This document shows, piece by piece, positions 27,365 through 35,482 of a stretch of 64,000 bases of DNA (position 1 is the first letter of the stretch; every line of letters starts with the position of its first letter). The stretch is from the NCBI RefSeq assembly GCF_001676705.1, contig NZ_CP016170.1, positions 5,580,001 through 5,644,000 on the forward strand, written 5' to 3'. The position numbers and the translations under genes are program-made. The notes beneath the pieces are model-generated. The model had not been told where the DNA came from. It did not search any database and worked only from the letters and a program-made list of their open reading frames with translations. Origin of the DNA: Bordetella bronchialis. Its GTDB lineage: Bacteria; Pseudomonadota; Gammaproteobacteria; Burkholderiales; Burkholderiaceae_B.

Positions 27365-27390
27365 TTTGTTTGTACGATAGTCCAAACAAA
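27365..27390. promoter_or_regulatory. Perfect 8-bp inverted repeat (operator-like) before the aminotransferase homologue
   Basis: TTTGTTTG, ten bases, then CAAACAAA: perfect arms in an otherwise GC-rich region, ending 38 bases before the next start codon. The layout resembles operators of dimeric repressors such as the TetR family. No regulator gene is adjacent. Confidence 0.6.
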
Positions 27391-27428
27391 ATGGCATGAC
27401 GCACGACGGACCGGACCCGGGAGGGCCT

Positions 27429-28808
27429 ATGGACGCGTATGAGTGGCAAGAAGCCGTCGATCGCTGGACGATACCCGCCGCGGCGTGGCGATCCGCCACC
27501 CGGATGCGCCCTGCTGTCGCGCGCGCCCAAGGGCCGGTCGTGCACGACACGGATGGCCGGCGCTACCTGGACTTCGGCGCCAGCCCGGCCGCCGCGGTCC
27601 TGGGACACAATCATCCGCGTTACGTCGAGGCCGTCAAGCGGCGCCTGCACACGATAGGCGGCGATGCCTTCCTGGATGCCGATGCCTTGCGGCTGCACTG
27701 CCGGCTGGGCGAGATATTGACCCCGCCGCTGCAGAAATCGCTGCTGTTGCCCCATGGCGAAGCGGCATCGCGTGTCGCGGCCGGCATTGCGCGCGGGGTC
27801 ACGGGCGGTACCGATATCGTTAGTGTCTCGGCCTTGCATGACGGCGACCTGTGTTTCGCCGTGGGGGCGCCGGCCGGTGTGCCCGGGCAGGCGCGTGCGG
27901 CGACGCCCGTGCCGGCCGTGGCCGCGAGCCGCGGTCCGGCGCCCTGCCCCGACCCCTCGCAGTGCGTTTGCGGCATGACGGGGTACGATCGCTCCTGTCC
28001 GTGGGCGGGATTCGATGCCGCGTTGCGGGCATGCGCGCGGCGGCCGGCGGCGCTGTTCATGGCGCCCTTCGGTGGCGGCGCCTTCGGCGCGCGGCCGGGC
28101 TGCGCCAGGCTGCTGCGCCGGCTGTGCCACCAGCACGGCATGCTGCTGGTCGTCGACGAAAGCGCGACGGGATATGGCCGGACCGGACGCATGTGGGGCC
28201 ACCAGCACGACGATATCGTCCCGGACATCCTGATCGCCCGCGCGCGCTTCGGTGCGGGATTGTCCATCGATGCCGTCTGCACCACTCCCGATATCGCGGA
28301 CCAATTATCCGCCAGTCACCTGCCGGAACTCGACTGTACCTGGCACGACCCGGTGGCCTGCGCCGCGGCCGCCACGGCCATCGACATCGTGCTGGAAGAA
28401 GACCTGGTCCCGCGTGCGCTGGGGATCGGCGAACACCTGAAAACCCGGCTCGGCGCGATCGCGGCCGACAAGCCCCTGATCCGCGCGATCCACGGCCGCG
28501 GGACGATGTACACCGTCGAGCTCGGCGCCGCGGCGCATGATGGCGCAGACCCGCGGACGCTTGTGCGGGACATCGTGCTGGCATGCCGCGACAAGGGTTT
28601 GCTGCTGGAGAGCGCCGCCCGCGGCGTCCCGGCCCGCATGCTGCGGGTGGCGCCGCCCATGGTCAGTACCGAATCGCAGGTGGACGAAGGGCTGGATATT
28701 CTCGACGCCGTCCTGCGCGACATGGCCAGGGCGTTCGACCCCGCCGTGGCGGTGGCTGTCCGTAGCGAATCGCCAGCGGAGCTGTCCGGGCTGTCCGGCT
28801 GTCCGTGA
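27429..28808 (+). CDS. Class III aminotransferase homologue lacking the PLP lysine
   Basis: A 459-residue fold-type-I protein, started at 27429 after a GGGAGG ribosome-binding site. It most resembles 2,2-dialkylglycine decarboxylase/class III aminotransferases: GRRYLDFGASPAAAVLGHNHPRYVEAV near the N-terminus, VVDESATGYGRTGRMWG in the middle and a C-terminal LRVAPPM segment. In the segment that normally reads PDILTLSKTLGAGLP, this protein has PDILIARARFGAGLS: aligned without gaps, the Schiff-base lysine is replaced by Ala. Normal transaminase chemistry should be lost, so it may be a regulatory or binding pseudoenzyme. The frame is intact and codon use looks normal. An upstream palindrome suggests regulation. 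Confidence 0.82.
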   Translation: MDAYEWQEAVDRWTIPAAAWRSATRMRPAVARAQGPVVHDTDGRRYLDFGASPAAAVLGHNHPRYVEAVKRRLHTIGGDAFLDADALRLHCRLGEILTPPLQKSLLLPHGEAASRVAAGIARGVTGGTDIVSVSALHDGDLCFAVGAPAGVPGQARAATPVPAVAASRGPAPCPDPSQCVCGMTGYDRSCPWAGFDAALRACARRPAALFMAPFGGGAFGARPGCARLLRRLCHQHGMLLVVDESATGYGRTGRMWGHQHDDIVPDILIARARFGAGLSIDAVCTTPDIADQLSASHLPELDCTWHDPVACAAAATAIDIVLEEDLVPRALGIGEHLKTRLGAIAADKPLIRAIHGRGTMYTVELGAAAHDGADPRTLVRDIVLACRDKGLLLESAARGVPARMLRVAPPMVSTESQVDEGLDILDAVLRDMARAFDPAVAVAVRSESPAELSGLSGCP

Positions 28809-28858
28809 AGCCTGTAAGGCCCCTGAAGCCCGTAAGACCCGTAAAGCCCGTCACGCCC
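28805..28858. repeat. Six 9-base tandem repeats overlapping a stop codon
   Basis: Six consecutive 9-base units related to GTAAAGCCC, beginning GTGAAGCCT and ending GTCACGCCC. The first unit contains the TGA stop of the aminotransferase homologue. Read in another plus-strand frame it encodes a [VL]-K-P-V-R-P hexapeptide repeat, without evidence of expression. It lies between two convergent genes. Confidence 0.75.
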
Positions 28859-28912
28859 GGAGCGTCCCGAGTGCGGGGCGTGCGGGCGCCGGCGTGCCAG
28901 GGCCGCGGTTTC

Positions 28913-29578
28913 TCAGGTCGCCGAAGCGTCGGGAAACGTCCGTGCCAAACGGGTGAGCACCAGTTGCCGCAGCAACAGCAGTTTGCCATGGAAGAAATGC
29001 GTGGCGCCGGGGATCACCACCACCGGCGCCGAGCGTTCCCGCGTCCAGTCGAACAATTCCTGCAAGGGCACCACTTCGTCCTGCTCGCCATGGACGATCA
29101 GCGTGTCCTCCGGCAGCGCGACCTCGCGGAACTGGAAGCGCCAGACGGCGGCGCCGGCCAGGATCAAAGCTGCGGGCCGCGGCATGCCGCCATCCGCCAG
29201 CGCGCCGTCCAATTGCGCGGCAACCGCGGTACCGAAGGAAAAGCCCGCCAGTACCCACGGGGTGGCGGCAAGCTCGGGCTGCCGCTCCAGCCATTGCCCG
29301 ACCAGTTCCTGCATGTCGGCCGTTTCCCCGCGTGCCTTGTCGAAGCTGCCCGCCGACGCCCGCACGCCGCGAAAGTCCGGGCGCAGCGCCACCAGCCCTT
29401 GCTGCACGCAGGCGCGGGCCACGGTCGTCACCACCTTGTTGTCGCGCGTGCCTTCATGCAGCGGATGCGGATGCAGGACCAGCGCCCAGCCGCGGGGCGT
29501 GCCCTCGGGCCAGTCCACCGCGCAATCGATGCGGCCGGCCAGGCCATTGAATTCCAGGATCTCGGTACGGGCAGTCAT
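28913..29578 (-). CDS. Alpha/beta hydrolase, COG2945 family
   Basis: A 221-residue serine hydrolase of the dienelactone-hydrolase-like COG2945 group. The oxyanion segment is LHPHPLHEGTRDNKVV (about residues 35-50), the nucleophile Ser is in GFSFGTAVA (about 115-123), the acid in HGEQDEVVP and the catalytic His in GATHFFHGKL. The substrate is unknown, with esterase or lipase-like activity expected. It begins 13 bases after the stop of the lipoprotein gene of the Mla-type operon and is probably its last gene, which suggests an envelope-lipid link (inference). Confidence 0.86.
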   Translation of the reverse strand: MTARTEILEFNGLAGRIDCAVDWPEGTPRGWALVLHPHPLHEGTRDNKVVTTVARACVQQGLVALRPDFRGVRASAGSFDKARGETADMQELVGQWLERQPELAATPWVLAGFSFGTAVAAQLDGALADGGMPRPAALILAGAAVWRFQFREVALPEDTLIVHGEQDEVVPLQELFDWTRERSAPVVVIPGATHFFHGKLLLLRQLVLTRLARTFPDASAT

Positions 29579-29591
29579 TGCAAGGCACTCG

Positions 29592-30344
29592 TCAAGGCGA
29601 AGACCGCGATGTTAAACCGGCGGCCGCCGACGGCGCGGACAGGCTGCGCTGCACCCAGGCCGCCAGATCGCTGGCCGCCGCGTCGGTGGCGGCGCGCAGC
29701 GCCAGCACGCCGCCCTGGGCATCCAGCGACGGTGCCGGCGCGCCGCGCGCGAGCTGCACCGAGGCCACCACGCGGTGGTCGCGCAGCAGCACGGCCTGCA
29801 TCGCCACCTGGCCGGAGCTGGACTTGCCGTCCGGTGCGTAGACCTGTTCGAAGCGCGTCAAGGTGACCTGCAACAGCGGCGCGCGCGGGTCCACGCCATC
29901 CTGCACCACGGGGCCCGCCGCGGACAGGCGGTCGACGACACGCTGCTGTACCAACTGGGATGGCGGCGCGGCCCAGCGATATGTCGCATAGGAATGCGGG
30001 CTGGAGCTGTCGCCCACGCGCCAGATCACGCCCGTATCGGTCAGCATCTGCGCCGCCGAAAAGCTGACCGCCAGCGCCTGGCGCGGCGTGTCCGCGGCGG
30101 CGCCAGGCGCCGCCATCGGCGAGCCCGTCGACGACGTTACCGCCGCGGCGGCCGAGGCCAGCGCCCGGCCATCGCCGTCCTGGGCCGCGGACGCGGCCGG
30201 CGCCGGTCCCAGGTCGAAGAGCTGCGCCGGCGGGCTGGTACGGCCCAGGCTGCATCCGCCCAATGCGGCAGCCAGCACCGCGATCAGGGGCAGCCGGCGC
30301 CAGGCCTGTCGCCGGCGCGCACGGCCGGTCATACGCTCGTTCAT
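29592..30344 (-). CDS. ABC-transporter auxiliary lipoprotein (PqiC/DUF330 family)
   Basis: A 250-residue lipoprotein with signal and lipobox LGGC (Cys about residue 31), followed by the family segment QLFDLGPAP. The DUF330/ABC_trans_aux fold covers the rest (SAAQMLTDTGVIWRVGDSSSPHSYATYRWAAPP). PqiC-like proteins sit on the outer membrane and cooperate with MCE proteins in lipid traffic between membranes. It is coupled to the MCE gene by a 4-base overlap and is the fourth component of this Mla-type operon. Confidence 0.87.
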   Translation of the reverse strand: MNERMTGRARRRQAWRRLPLIAVLAAALGGCSLGRTSPPAQLFDLGPAPAASAAQDGDGRALASAAAAVTSSTGSPMAAPGAAADTPRQALAVSFSAAQMLTDTGVIWRVGDSSSPHSYATYRWAAPPSQLVQQRVVDRLSAAGPVVQDGVDPRAPLLQVTLTRFEQVYAPDGKSSSGQVAMQAVLLRDHRVVASVQLARGAPAPSLDAQGGVLALRAATDAAASDLAAWVQRSLSAPSAAAGLTSRSSP

Positions 30345-31297
30345 TGCTGTGCTCTCCCGAATCCCTGAAAGCCGGCCTCTCCCGGCCCGGGCCGCGGCGG
30401 CGGCGCCCCGAAGATGATCGATTGCGGCGTGTCGCCCACGCGCCGCACGGCCGACGACACATTGCGCGCGGTGGTATTCACCTGGTTGGCCATGCTGCTG
30501 ACCGCGGGCAGGGTGTCGTTCGACAGCCGCGACGCGGCAAAGGCGATCTCGCGCAGGCTGCGCGTGGCCATGGCGAGCGGGCCGTCGGGTGCATCCAGGC
30601 GCGCCACCGCCGTCCGTGCCTGCTGCGCCAGCGCGGAGATATCGCGCGCGGTGGCCTGGGCCTGCCGCGAGGATTCGCCCAGGCTGTCGATCAGCGGGCC
30701 GACCTTGGCCACCAGCGGCCGCAACTGGCCGCTCGCGTCCTTCAGCGATGCCGACACCGTGGCCGCATCCCGCATCGCCGACTGCAAGGCGCGCACGTTG
30801 TCGTCGCTGAGCAGCGCCGCGAGCTGGCCGGAGATTTTCTCCAGATTGCCGACGATGTTGCCGCCCCCTTGCGAAAGACGCTCCAGCAGGCCGGCGCGCA
30901 AGGGGATCACGGGCGGGGCATCGCCCTGGCGGGTCAGGCGGACCCGCGAGCTGCCGTCGTCGCGCAGATCGATATTGGACAGGCCGGTCACCCCTTGCAC
31001 GCCCAGTTCCGCCCAGGTGGCCGAGGTAATGGGCGTGTTGGGCGCCACGCCGATGCGGATACGCACCAGGCCCGGCACATCGGGATCGAAACTCAGGCTC
31101 TGCACCTTGCCGACCGGCACGCCCTGATAGCGCACCGGCGATTGCTGCGACAGCCCACTGACCGCCGTATGGGAAATGATCTCGTACTCCGTCAGGGTGG
31201 AGCGGTCCCGCTTGATCGCGAAGGCGATCAACAGCACGGCCGCCAGCAGCACCAGCGTGAATGTCCCGGCCAGCAGCGCATGGCTACGGCTTTCCAT
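30341..31297 (-). CDS. MCE/MlaD-family lipid-binding protein
   Basis: A 318-residue inner-membrane-anchored periplasmic protein. One TM helix (about residues 7-28, ALLAGTFTLVLLAAVLLIAFA) is followed by a single MCE domain (about 38-120, with SGLSQQSPVRYQGVPVGKVQSLSFDPD). A long helical region (about 150-290) resembles the tunnel-forming part of MlaD/PqiB-like proteins. It probably shuttles phospholipids across the periplasm with the permease and ATPase encoded just upstream. Its start overlaps the ATPase gene by 14 bases. Confidence 0.9.
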   Translation of the reverse strand: MESRSHALLAGTFTLVLLAAVLLIAFAIKRDRSTLTEYEIISHTAVSGLSQQSPVRYQGVPVGKVQSLSFDPDVPGLVRIRIGVAPNTPITSATWAELGVQGVTGLSNIDLRDDGSSRVRLTRQGDAPPVIPLRAGLLERLSQGGGNIVGNLEKISGQLAALLSDDNVRALQSAMRDAATVSASLKDASGQLRPLVAKVGPLIDSLGESSRQAQATARDISALAQQARTAVARLDAPDGPLAMATRSLREIAFAASRLSNDTLPAVSSMANQVNTTARNVSSAVRRVGDTPQSIIFGAPPPRPGPGEAGFQGFGRAQQ

Positions 31298-32129
31298 ACA
31301 TCAACTCCTTGGGCGCCAGCTCGCCGAGCGCGCGCCGACCGCGTTCGCCCAGGAAGAAAGCGTGAATAAAAGGATGGTCCACCTTGAGGATCTCCGGCAC
31401 CGTATCGCAGGCGATGACGTGTTTGTCGGCCAGCACCGCGACGCGCGAGGACAGCGCCAGCAGCGTGTCCAGGTCGTGCGTGACCATCAGCACCGTGAAG
31501 TGCAATTGCCGGTGCAGATTGCGCACCAGGTCGACGAACTCATCGGAGCGCTGCGGGTCCAGCCCGGCGGTGGGCTCGTCCAGGAACAGCAACTGGGGAT
31601 CCAGCGATAGCGCGCGCGCCAGCGCCACGCGCTTGACCATGCCGCCCGACAGGTCGGCGGGCCGCTTGTGCGCATCGTTCGCGGACAAGCCCACCATTTC
31701 CAGGCGGCACATCACCACGTCCTCGACCAGCGGTTCGGGGATGGTGCGCAATTCCCGCAATGGGAGGGCAACGTTGTCGAACACCGACAACGCGGAAAAC
31801 AGCGCGCCGGCCTGGAACAGCACGCCCCACCGGCGCGCCAGCTGGCCGCACTCGGTCGCGCTCATTTCCGATACGGGCATGCCCAGCACCGTCACGGACC
31901 CCGCGGCAGGCGTATCCAGCCCCATGATCTGCCGCAGCAGCGTCGTCTTGCCGGAACCGGAACCGCCCACCAGCGAGAGGATCTCGCCGGGATATACCGC
32001 CAGGTCCAGGTTCTCGTGCACGACGTGATCGCCGAAGGCCGTCTTCAATCCCACCACGGAGATGATCGGCGCGACGGTCAGCGCATTGTCGGTGAACAAA
32101 TGCCTTTGGTGACTGATATCGTCCTTCAT
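31284..32129 (-). CDS. Mla-type ABC transporter ATP-binding protein (MlaF-like)
   Basis: A 281-residue ABC ATPase started at 32129, coupled to the permease gene by an ATGA overlap. Walker A is GGSGSGKTTLL (about residues 47-57), the signature DLSGGMVKRVALARAL (about 155) and Walker B LLFLDEPTAGLDPQ. The GGM variant of the signature is typical of MlaF/Ttg2A ATPases. It powers the permease and MCE protein in the same operon. Confidence 0.93.
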   Translation of the reverse strand: MKDDISHQRHLFTDNALTVAPIISVVGLKTAFGDHVVHENLDLAVYPGEILSLVGGSGSGKTTLLRQIMGLDTPAAGSVTVLGMPVSEMSATECGQLARRWGVLFQAGALFSALSVFDNVALPLRELRTIPEPLVEDVVMCRLEMVGLSANDAHKRPADLSGGMVKRVALARALSLDPQLLFLDEPTAGLDPQRSDEFVDLVRNLHRQLHFTVLMVTHDLDTLLALSSRVAVLADKHVIACDTVPEILKVDHPFIHAFFLGERGRRALGELAPKELMYGKP

Positions 32130-33262
32130 AGGGGCACCCCGCTCAACAGGATGGCGTACAAGGCGTCGACCAGGATCACGCCGGTGATCGACGTCACCAC
32201 GGACGTCGTCGTGCGGCGTCCCAGGCTTTCGGTGTTCGGCTCGATGTTCAGGCCGAAATAGCAGGCAACCAGCGCGATCACCACGCCGAAGGTGGCGCCC
32301 TTGGCCAGCCCTATGCCGTAGTTGGACAGCGTCACCGCGTCCGGCAGCGTATCCAGGAACCAGCCCAGGGACACGCCCAGCTGCGCGCGCGCCGCCAGCA
32401 TGCCGCCCAGCAGCGCCATCGCGTCCGTCCACACCACCAGCAGCGGCATGGCCACCGCCAGGGCCACCACGCGCGGCAGGATCAGGCGCTGGCTATGCGA
32501 GATACCCATCACCGCCATGGCGTCCAGTTCCTGCGTGACGCGCATCACGCCGATCTGCGCCGTGAAGGCCGAACCCGATCGCCCCGCCACCAGGATGGCG
32601 GCCAGCACCGGCCCGAGTTCGCGCACGATGGACGTGCCCAGCAGGCGGACGATGAAGCGGTCCGCGCCGTAGGTCTGCAATTGCTGCGAGGACAGATAGG
32701 AGATCACCACCCCGATCAGAAAGCCCACCAGGGCGGTGATGCCCAGCGCCTGCGCGCCCGCGCGGTAGATCTGCGCGGAGATCTCGCGCCAGGGCGCGCG
32801 CGCCGGGTGGCGGATCATATTGGCCAGGTCCAGCACCAGCTGGCCCAGCATGGCGACCATGGCATAGCCGTGCCGGGCGCCCGTCAGCAGGGCCTCGCCC
32901 AGTTTCACCACGGGCACCAGGCGGTCCGGGGGCGGCGGCGGCGGGGCGGCGACCTCGTGCGGATGGGCAGCCAGCGCATCGAAGACTTCCTTCAGGCCGC
33001 CCGGCATGCGCACGCGTCCCGGCAGCTTGTCGCCCCAGGCATGCCAGATCAGGTTGGCGCCCACGGTGTCCAGGCGATCGATGCCGTTCAGGTCCCAGCG
33101 CAGGTCGCCCGCGGCCTGCTCCAGGGCCCGGCAGCGGGCTTGGACCTCGCCCTGGCGCGCCAGGGCATGGACCGTCCAGTCGCCGCTTACATAGCAAACG
33201 CCGCCGGACAGCCGGAACGGCGGCACGGCGGCGGCAGGCGGATGCGGGTTGGATTGGACCAT
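32126..33262 (-). CDS. MlaE-family permease with N-terminal STAS-like domain
   Basis: A 378-residue inner-membrane permease. The first 105 residues look like a STAS domain (GDWTVHALARQG..., then GIDRLDTVGANLIWHAWG). A Pro-rich linker (PPPPPPDR) follows, then the MlaE domain with about five helices and the motifs TIVRELGPVLAAILVAGRSGSAFTAQIG and AMAVMGISHSQRLILPR. In most Mla systems the STAS protein (MlaB) is separate; this family fuses it to the permease. It is the first gene of the four- or five-gene lipid-transport operon. Confidence 0.9.
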   Translation of the reverse strand: MVQSNPHPPAAAVPPFRLSGGVCYVSGDWTVHALARQGEVQARCRALEQAAGDLRWDLNGIDRLDTVGANLIWHAWGDKLPGRVRMPGGLKEVFDALAAHPHEVAAPPPPPPDRLVPVVKLGEALLTGARHGYAMVAMLGQLVLDLANMIRHPARAPWREISAQIYRAGAQALGITALVGFLIGVVISYLSSQQLQTYGADRFIVRLLGTSIVRELGPVLAAILVAGRSGSAFTAQIGVMRVTQELDAMAVMGISHSQRLILPRVVALAVAMPLLVVWTDAMALLGGMLAARAQLGVSLGWFLDTLPDAVTLSNYGIGLAKGATFGVVIALVACYFGLNIEPNTESLGRRTTTSVVTSITGVILVDALYAILLSGVPL

Positions 33263-33455
33263 GGGCGTATGGAAGGAGCCGGTCTGGCGCCGGCCCTCGT
33301 GGGCGCGAACAGGCTAATGATACGCGGCTTGGGGTTGCGCGACCGATAGCGCGCCCGCGGCGATAAAATCCCGGGGTTCCACCGCCACTTCAGGCCCTGG
33401 GCTTCGGTCTTGCCCGGCCTGGTTTTCGAAGTCCCCGCACCAGCCGCCGCTTTTC

Positions 33456-34304
33456 ATGCCGGATTTTCCAGAACTTCCCTCGCCGGACCACATGGCGGCC
33501 ACGCTGCGCGCGCGGCTGGCCGATGGCTCGCCCGCCTCGTTCGGGCGGGTCGATTGGATGGCGCAGACCGGCTCCACCAATGCCGACCTGCTGTCCCGCG
33601 CGCGCGAGCAAGGAAACGTGGGCGCGCCCAAGCCCTGGCTGCTGGGCGCGCATCTGCAACAGGCGGGCCGGGGCCGCGCGGGCCGCGCCTGGCAGAACCG
33701 TCCGGGCGCGGCCCTGATGTTTTCATGCGCTTTCGACACCGCGCTGGCCCCTGCCAGCCTTCCGGCTTTATCGCCGCTGGCGGGGCTGGCCGCATGCGAA
33801 GCGCTGCGCGGCATCGCGGGTACGGCGGGCTCGCCCTTGTGCATCAAGTGGCCCAACGACGTGCAATGGGGCCAGGCCAAGCTGGCCGGCGTCCTGGTGG
33901 AAACCGCGCGCGCCGCGGGGGCGCCGTCCGGCGGCCATACCGTCGTGATCGGCATGGGCATGAACCTGTGCGACGGCGCGGCCTTGTCCCGCGCCCTGGA
34001 GCGCGACGTCGCCGACTGGAGCATGGTCGGCTGCGCCGCGGCGCTCAGCGATGTCGTGGCCGAGGTCGCGTTGGCGTGGCGCGATGCGCTGGCCGGCATC
34101 GCGCGCGATGGATTCGCGGCCTACATCGGGCGGTTCAGGCGGCTGGATGCCCTGGAGGGACAGGACGTCCAGGTATTGGATCGGGGCCAGGTGCTGCATC
34201 GCGGCCTGGGCTGCGGCGTGGACGCGCAGGGCCGCCTGCGCGTGCGCACCATGGACGGAGAACTGCCCGTTTCCGTCGGCGAAATCTCGGTAAGGCCGGC
34301 ATGA
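33456..34304 (+). CDS. birA: Biotin-[acetyl-CoA-carboxylase] ligase
   Basis: A 282-residue biotin protein ligase that biotinylates the carrier subunit of acetyl-CoA carboxylase. The motifs are MAQTGSTNADLL (about residues 29-40), the ATP/biotin loop QQAGRGRAGRAWQ (about 67-79), CIKWPNDVQWG (about 129-139) and KLAGVLVE. It lacks the N-terminal repressor helix-turn-helix of E. coli BirA, so it is a monofunctional ligase. Its stop overlaps the coaX start (ATGA), as in Bordetella birA-baf. Confidence 0.94.
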   Translation: MPDFPELPSPDHMAATLRARLADGSPASFGRVDWMAQTGSTNADLLSRAREQGNVGAPKPWLLGAHLQQAGRGRAGRAWQNRPGAALMFSCAFDTALAPASLPALSPLAGLAACEALRGIAGTAGSPLCIKWPNDVQWGQAKLAGVLVETARAAGAPSGGHTVVIGMGMNLCDGAALSRALERDVADWSMVGCAAALSDVVAEVALAWRDALAGIARDGFAAYIGRFRRLDALEGQDVQVLDRGQVLHRGLGCGVDAQGRLRVRTMDGELPVSVGEISVRPA

Positions 34305-35317
34305 ACAACATCGTCCTGATCGATTCCGGGAATACGCGGCTGAAGGTGGCAGTGCTGCGGGCCGACGCGCGCATGGCCGGTGGGCATCCGGCCACCGGCT
34401 GCGTGGCGGATTCCTCGCCTTGCATAAGCGCCGGCGGGATCGGCGGTGACGGCGCGCCGGGGCCCGCGCGGCGGCCCGCCACGCAGGCCGCGAGACGGGA
34501 CGGCCACGCCGCCCAGCTGTCTGCCCAGGCCCTGGACAATGACAACATCCAGGGCCTGGAGGATTGGCTCCGCGCCCTGCCCGCGCCGCCCACGGCCGCG
34601 CTGGGAACCAACGTCGCGGGCCCGGCACGGGCGGCGGCAATCGAAGCCGCGCTTGCGCGGATAGGCTGCCCGCTGCGCTGGGTCGTGCCCCAGGCATGCG
34701 CCTATGGGCTGACCTCACGCTACACCCGGCCCGAGCAGCTGGGTGCGGATCGCTGGGCGTCGATGCTGGGCGTGCTTGCGCTGCGGCAGGCCGGGACAGC
34801 GGCTACGGCCGGGATAGAGGAACAGGTCGGCCCGGCGGGGACAGCAAGCCCGGCCGCGACGCCAGGCCGCGCGCCCTTCCTCCTGGCCAGTTTCGGCACG
34901 GCGACAACGCTGGATACCGTCGGCGGCGACGGCGTCTTCGAAGGCGGGCTGATCCTGCCCGGACCGGCGCTGATGCGCCGCTCGCTTGCCTCGGGTACCG
35001 CCAATCTGCCCTTGGCCCACGGCGATCCGACCGCCTACCCCACGGACACGCAGCATGCCATTGCCAGCGGCGTGGCCGCCGCGCAGGCGGGCGCCGTGCT
35101 CCGGCAATGGCTGGCCGGCTTGCGGCGCTACGGCGTGGCGCCGGACATCTACGCCGCCGGCGGCGGCTGGGACGAAGTCGAGCCGGAGATCCGTCGCCTG
35201 CTGGCCGACACGGCGGCCAGCATGGGGCGCTTGCCGCCCGCCATTACCGTGATCGACAATCCCGTACTGCACGGCCTGGCGCACATCGCCGCCGCGGCCT
35301 TCCCGGACCTGCCGTAA
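34301..35317 (+). CDS. coaX: Type III pantothenate kinase (Baf family)
   Basis: A 338-residue ASKHA-fold kinase for the first step of CoA synthesis. The same gene is called Baf, Bvg accessory factor, in Bordetella. The start at 34301 overlaps birA. It shows IDSGNTRLKVAV (residues 7-18), EQLGADRWASMLG and SFGTATTLDTVGG. The protein is about 70 residues longer than usual Baf: there are Gly/Ala/Pro-rich insertions at about 22-78 and 166-192. These lie in loops and may be disordered. Pantothenate kinase function is well supported; any role in virulence gene expression is only by analogy. Confidence 0.93.
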   Translation: MNNIVLIDSGNTRLKVAVLRADARMAGGHPATGCVADSSPCISAGGIGGDGAPGPARRPATQAARRDGHAAQLSAQALDNDNIQGLEDWLRALPAPPTAALGTNVAGPARAAAIEAALARIGCPLRWVVPQACAYGLTSRYTRPEQLGADRWASMLGVLALRQAGTAATAGIEEQVGPAGTASPAATPGRAPFLLASFGTATTLDTVGGDGVFEGGLILPGPALMRRSLASGTANLPLAHGDPTAYPTDTQHAIASGVAAAQAGAVLRQWLAGLRRYGVAPDIYAAGGGWDEVEPEIRRLLADTAASMGRLPPAITVIDNPVLHGLAHIAAAAFPDLP

Positions 35318-35469
35318 TGCGCATACTGTTCATCCTGATACTGCTGGCAAATATCGTCGTCTATGGCATCGGCCAGGGATGGCTGGGCGTGCAGCCGGAA
35401 GACGAAGGGCGGGATCCGATCAAGCTGCAGCAGCAGCTGAATGCGGATAAGGTGGTGGTGGGCAGGTAG
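35317..35469 (+). CDS. 50-residue membrane-anchored peptide, possible remnant of a SPOR-type protein
   Basis: Starts in a TAATG overlap with the coaX stop. The product has one N-terminal helix (about residues 3-21, ILFILILLANIVVYGIGQ) and a short polar tail. Alcaligenaceae often encode a larger SPOR-domain protein with a similar N-terminus after coaX (recollection, not searched). Here the frame stops after 50 codons and waaA begins at its far end only 13 bases later, so no SPOR domain remains. It is either a truncated gene or a true micro-protein; tight coupling suggests it is still translated. Confidence 0.6.
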   Translation: MRILFILILLANIVVYGIGQGWLGVQPEDEGRDPIKLQQQLNADKVVVGR

Positions 35470-35482
35470 CGGGGCTACACCG

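Noticed and set aside
33410..34300. Open frame extending coaX upstream across birA
   Set aside because: The stretch is a shifted frame of birA; coaX homology starts at 34301 in an ATGA overlap.
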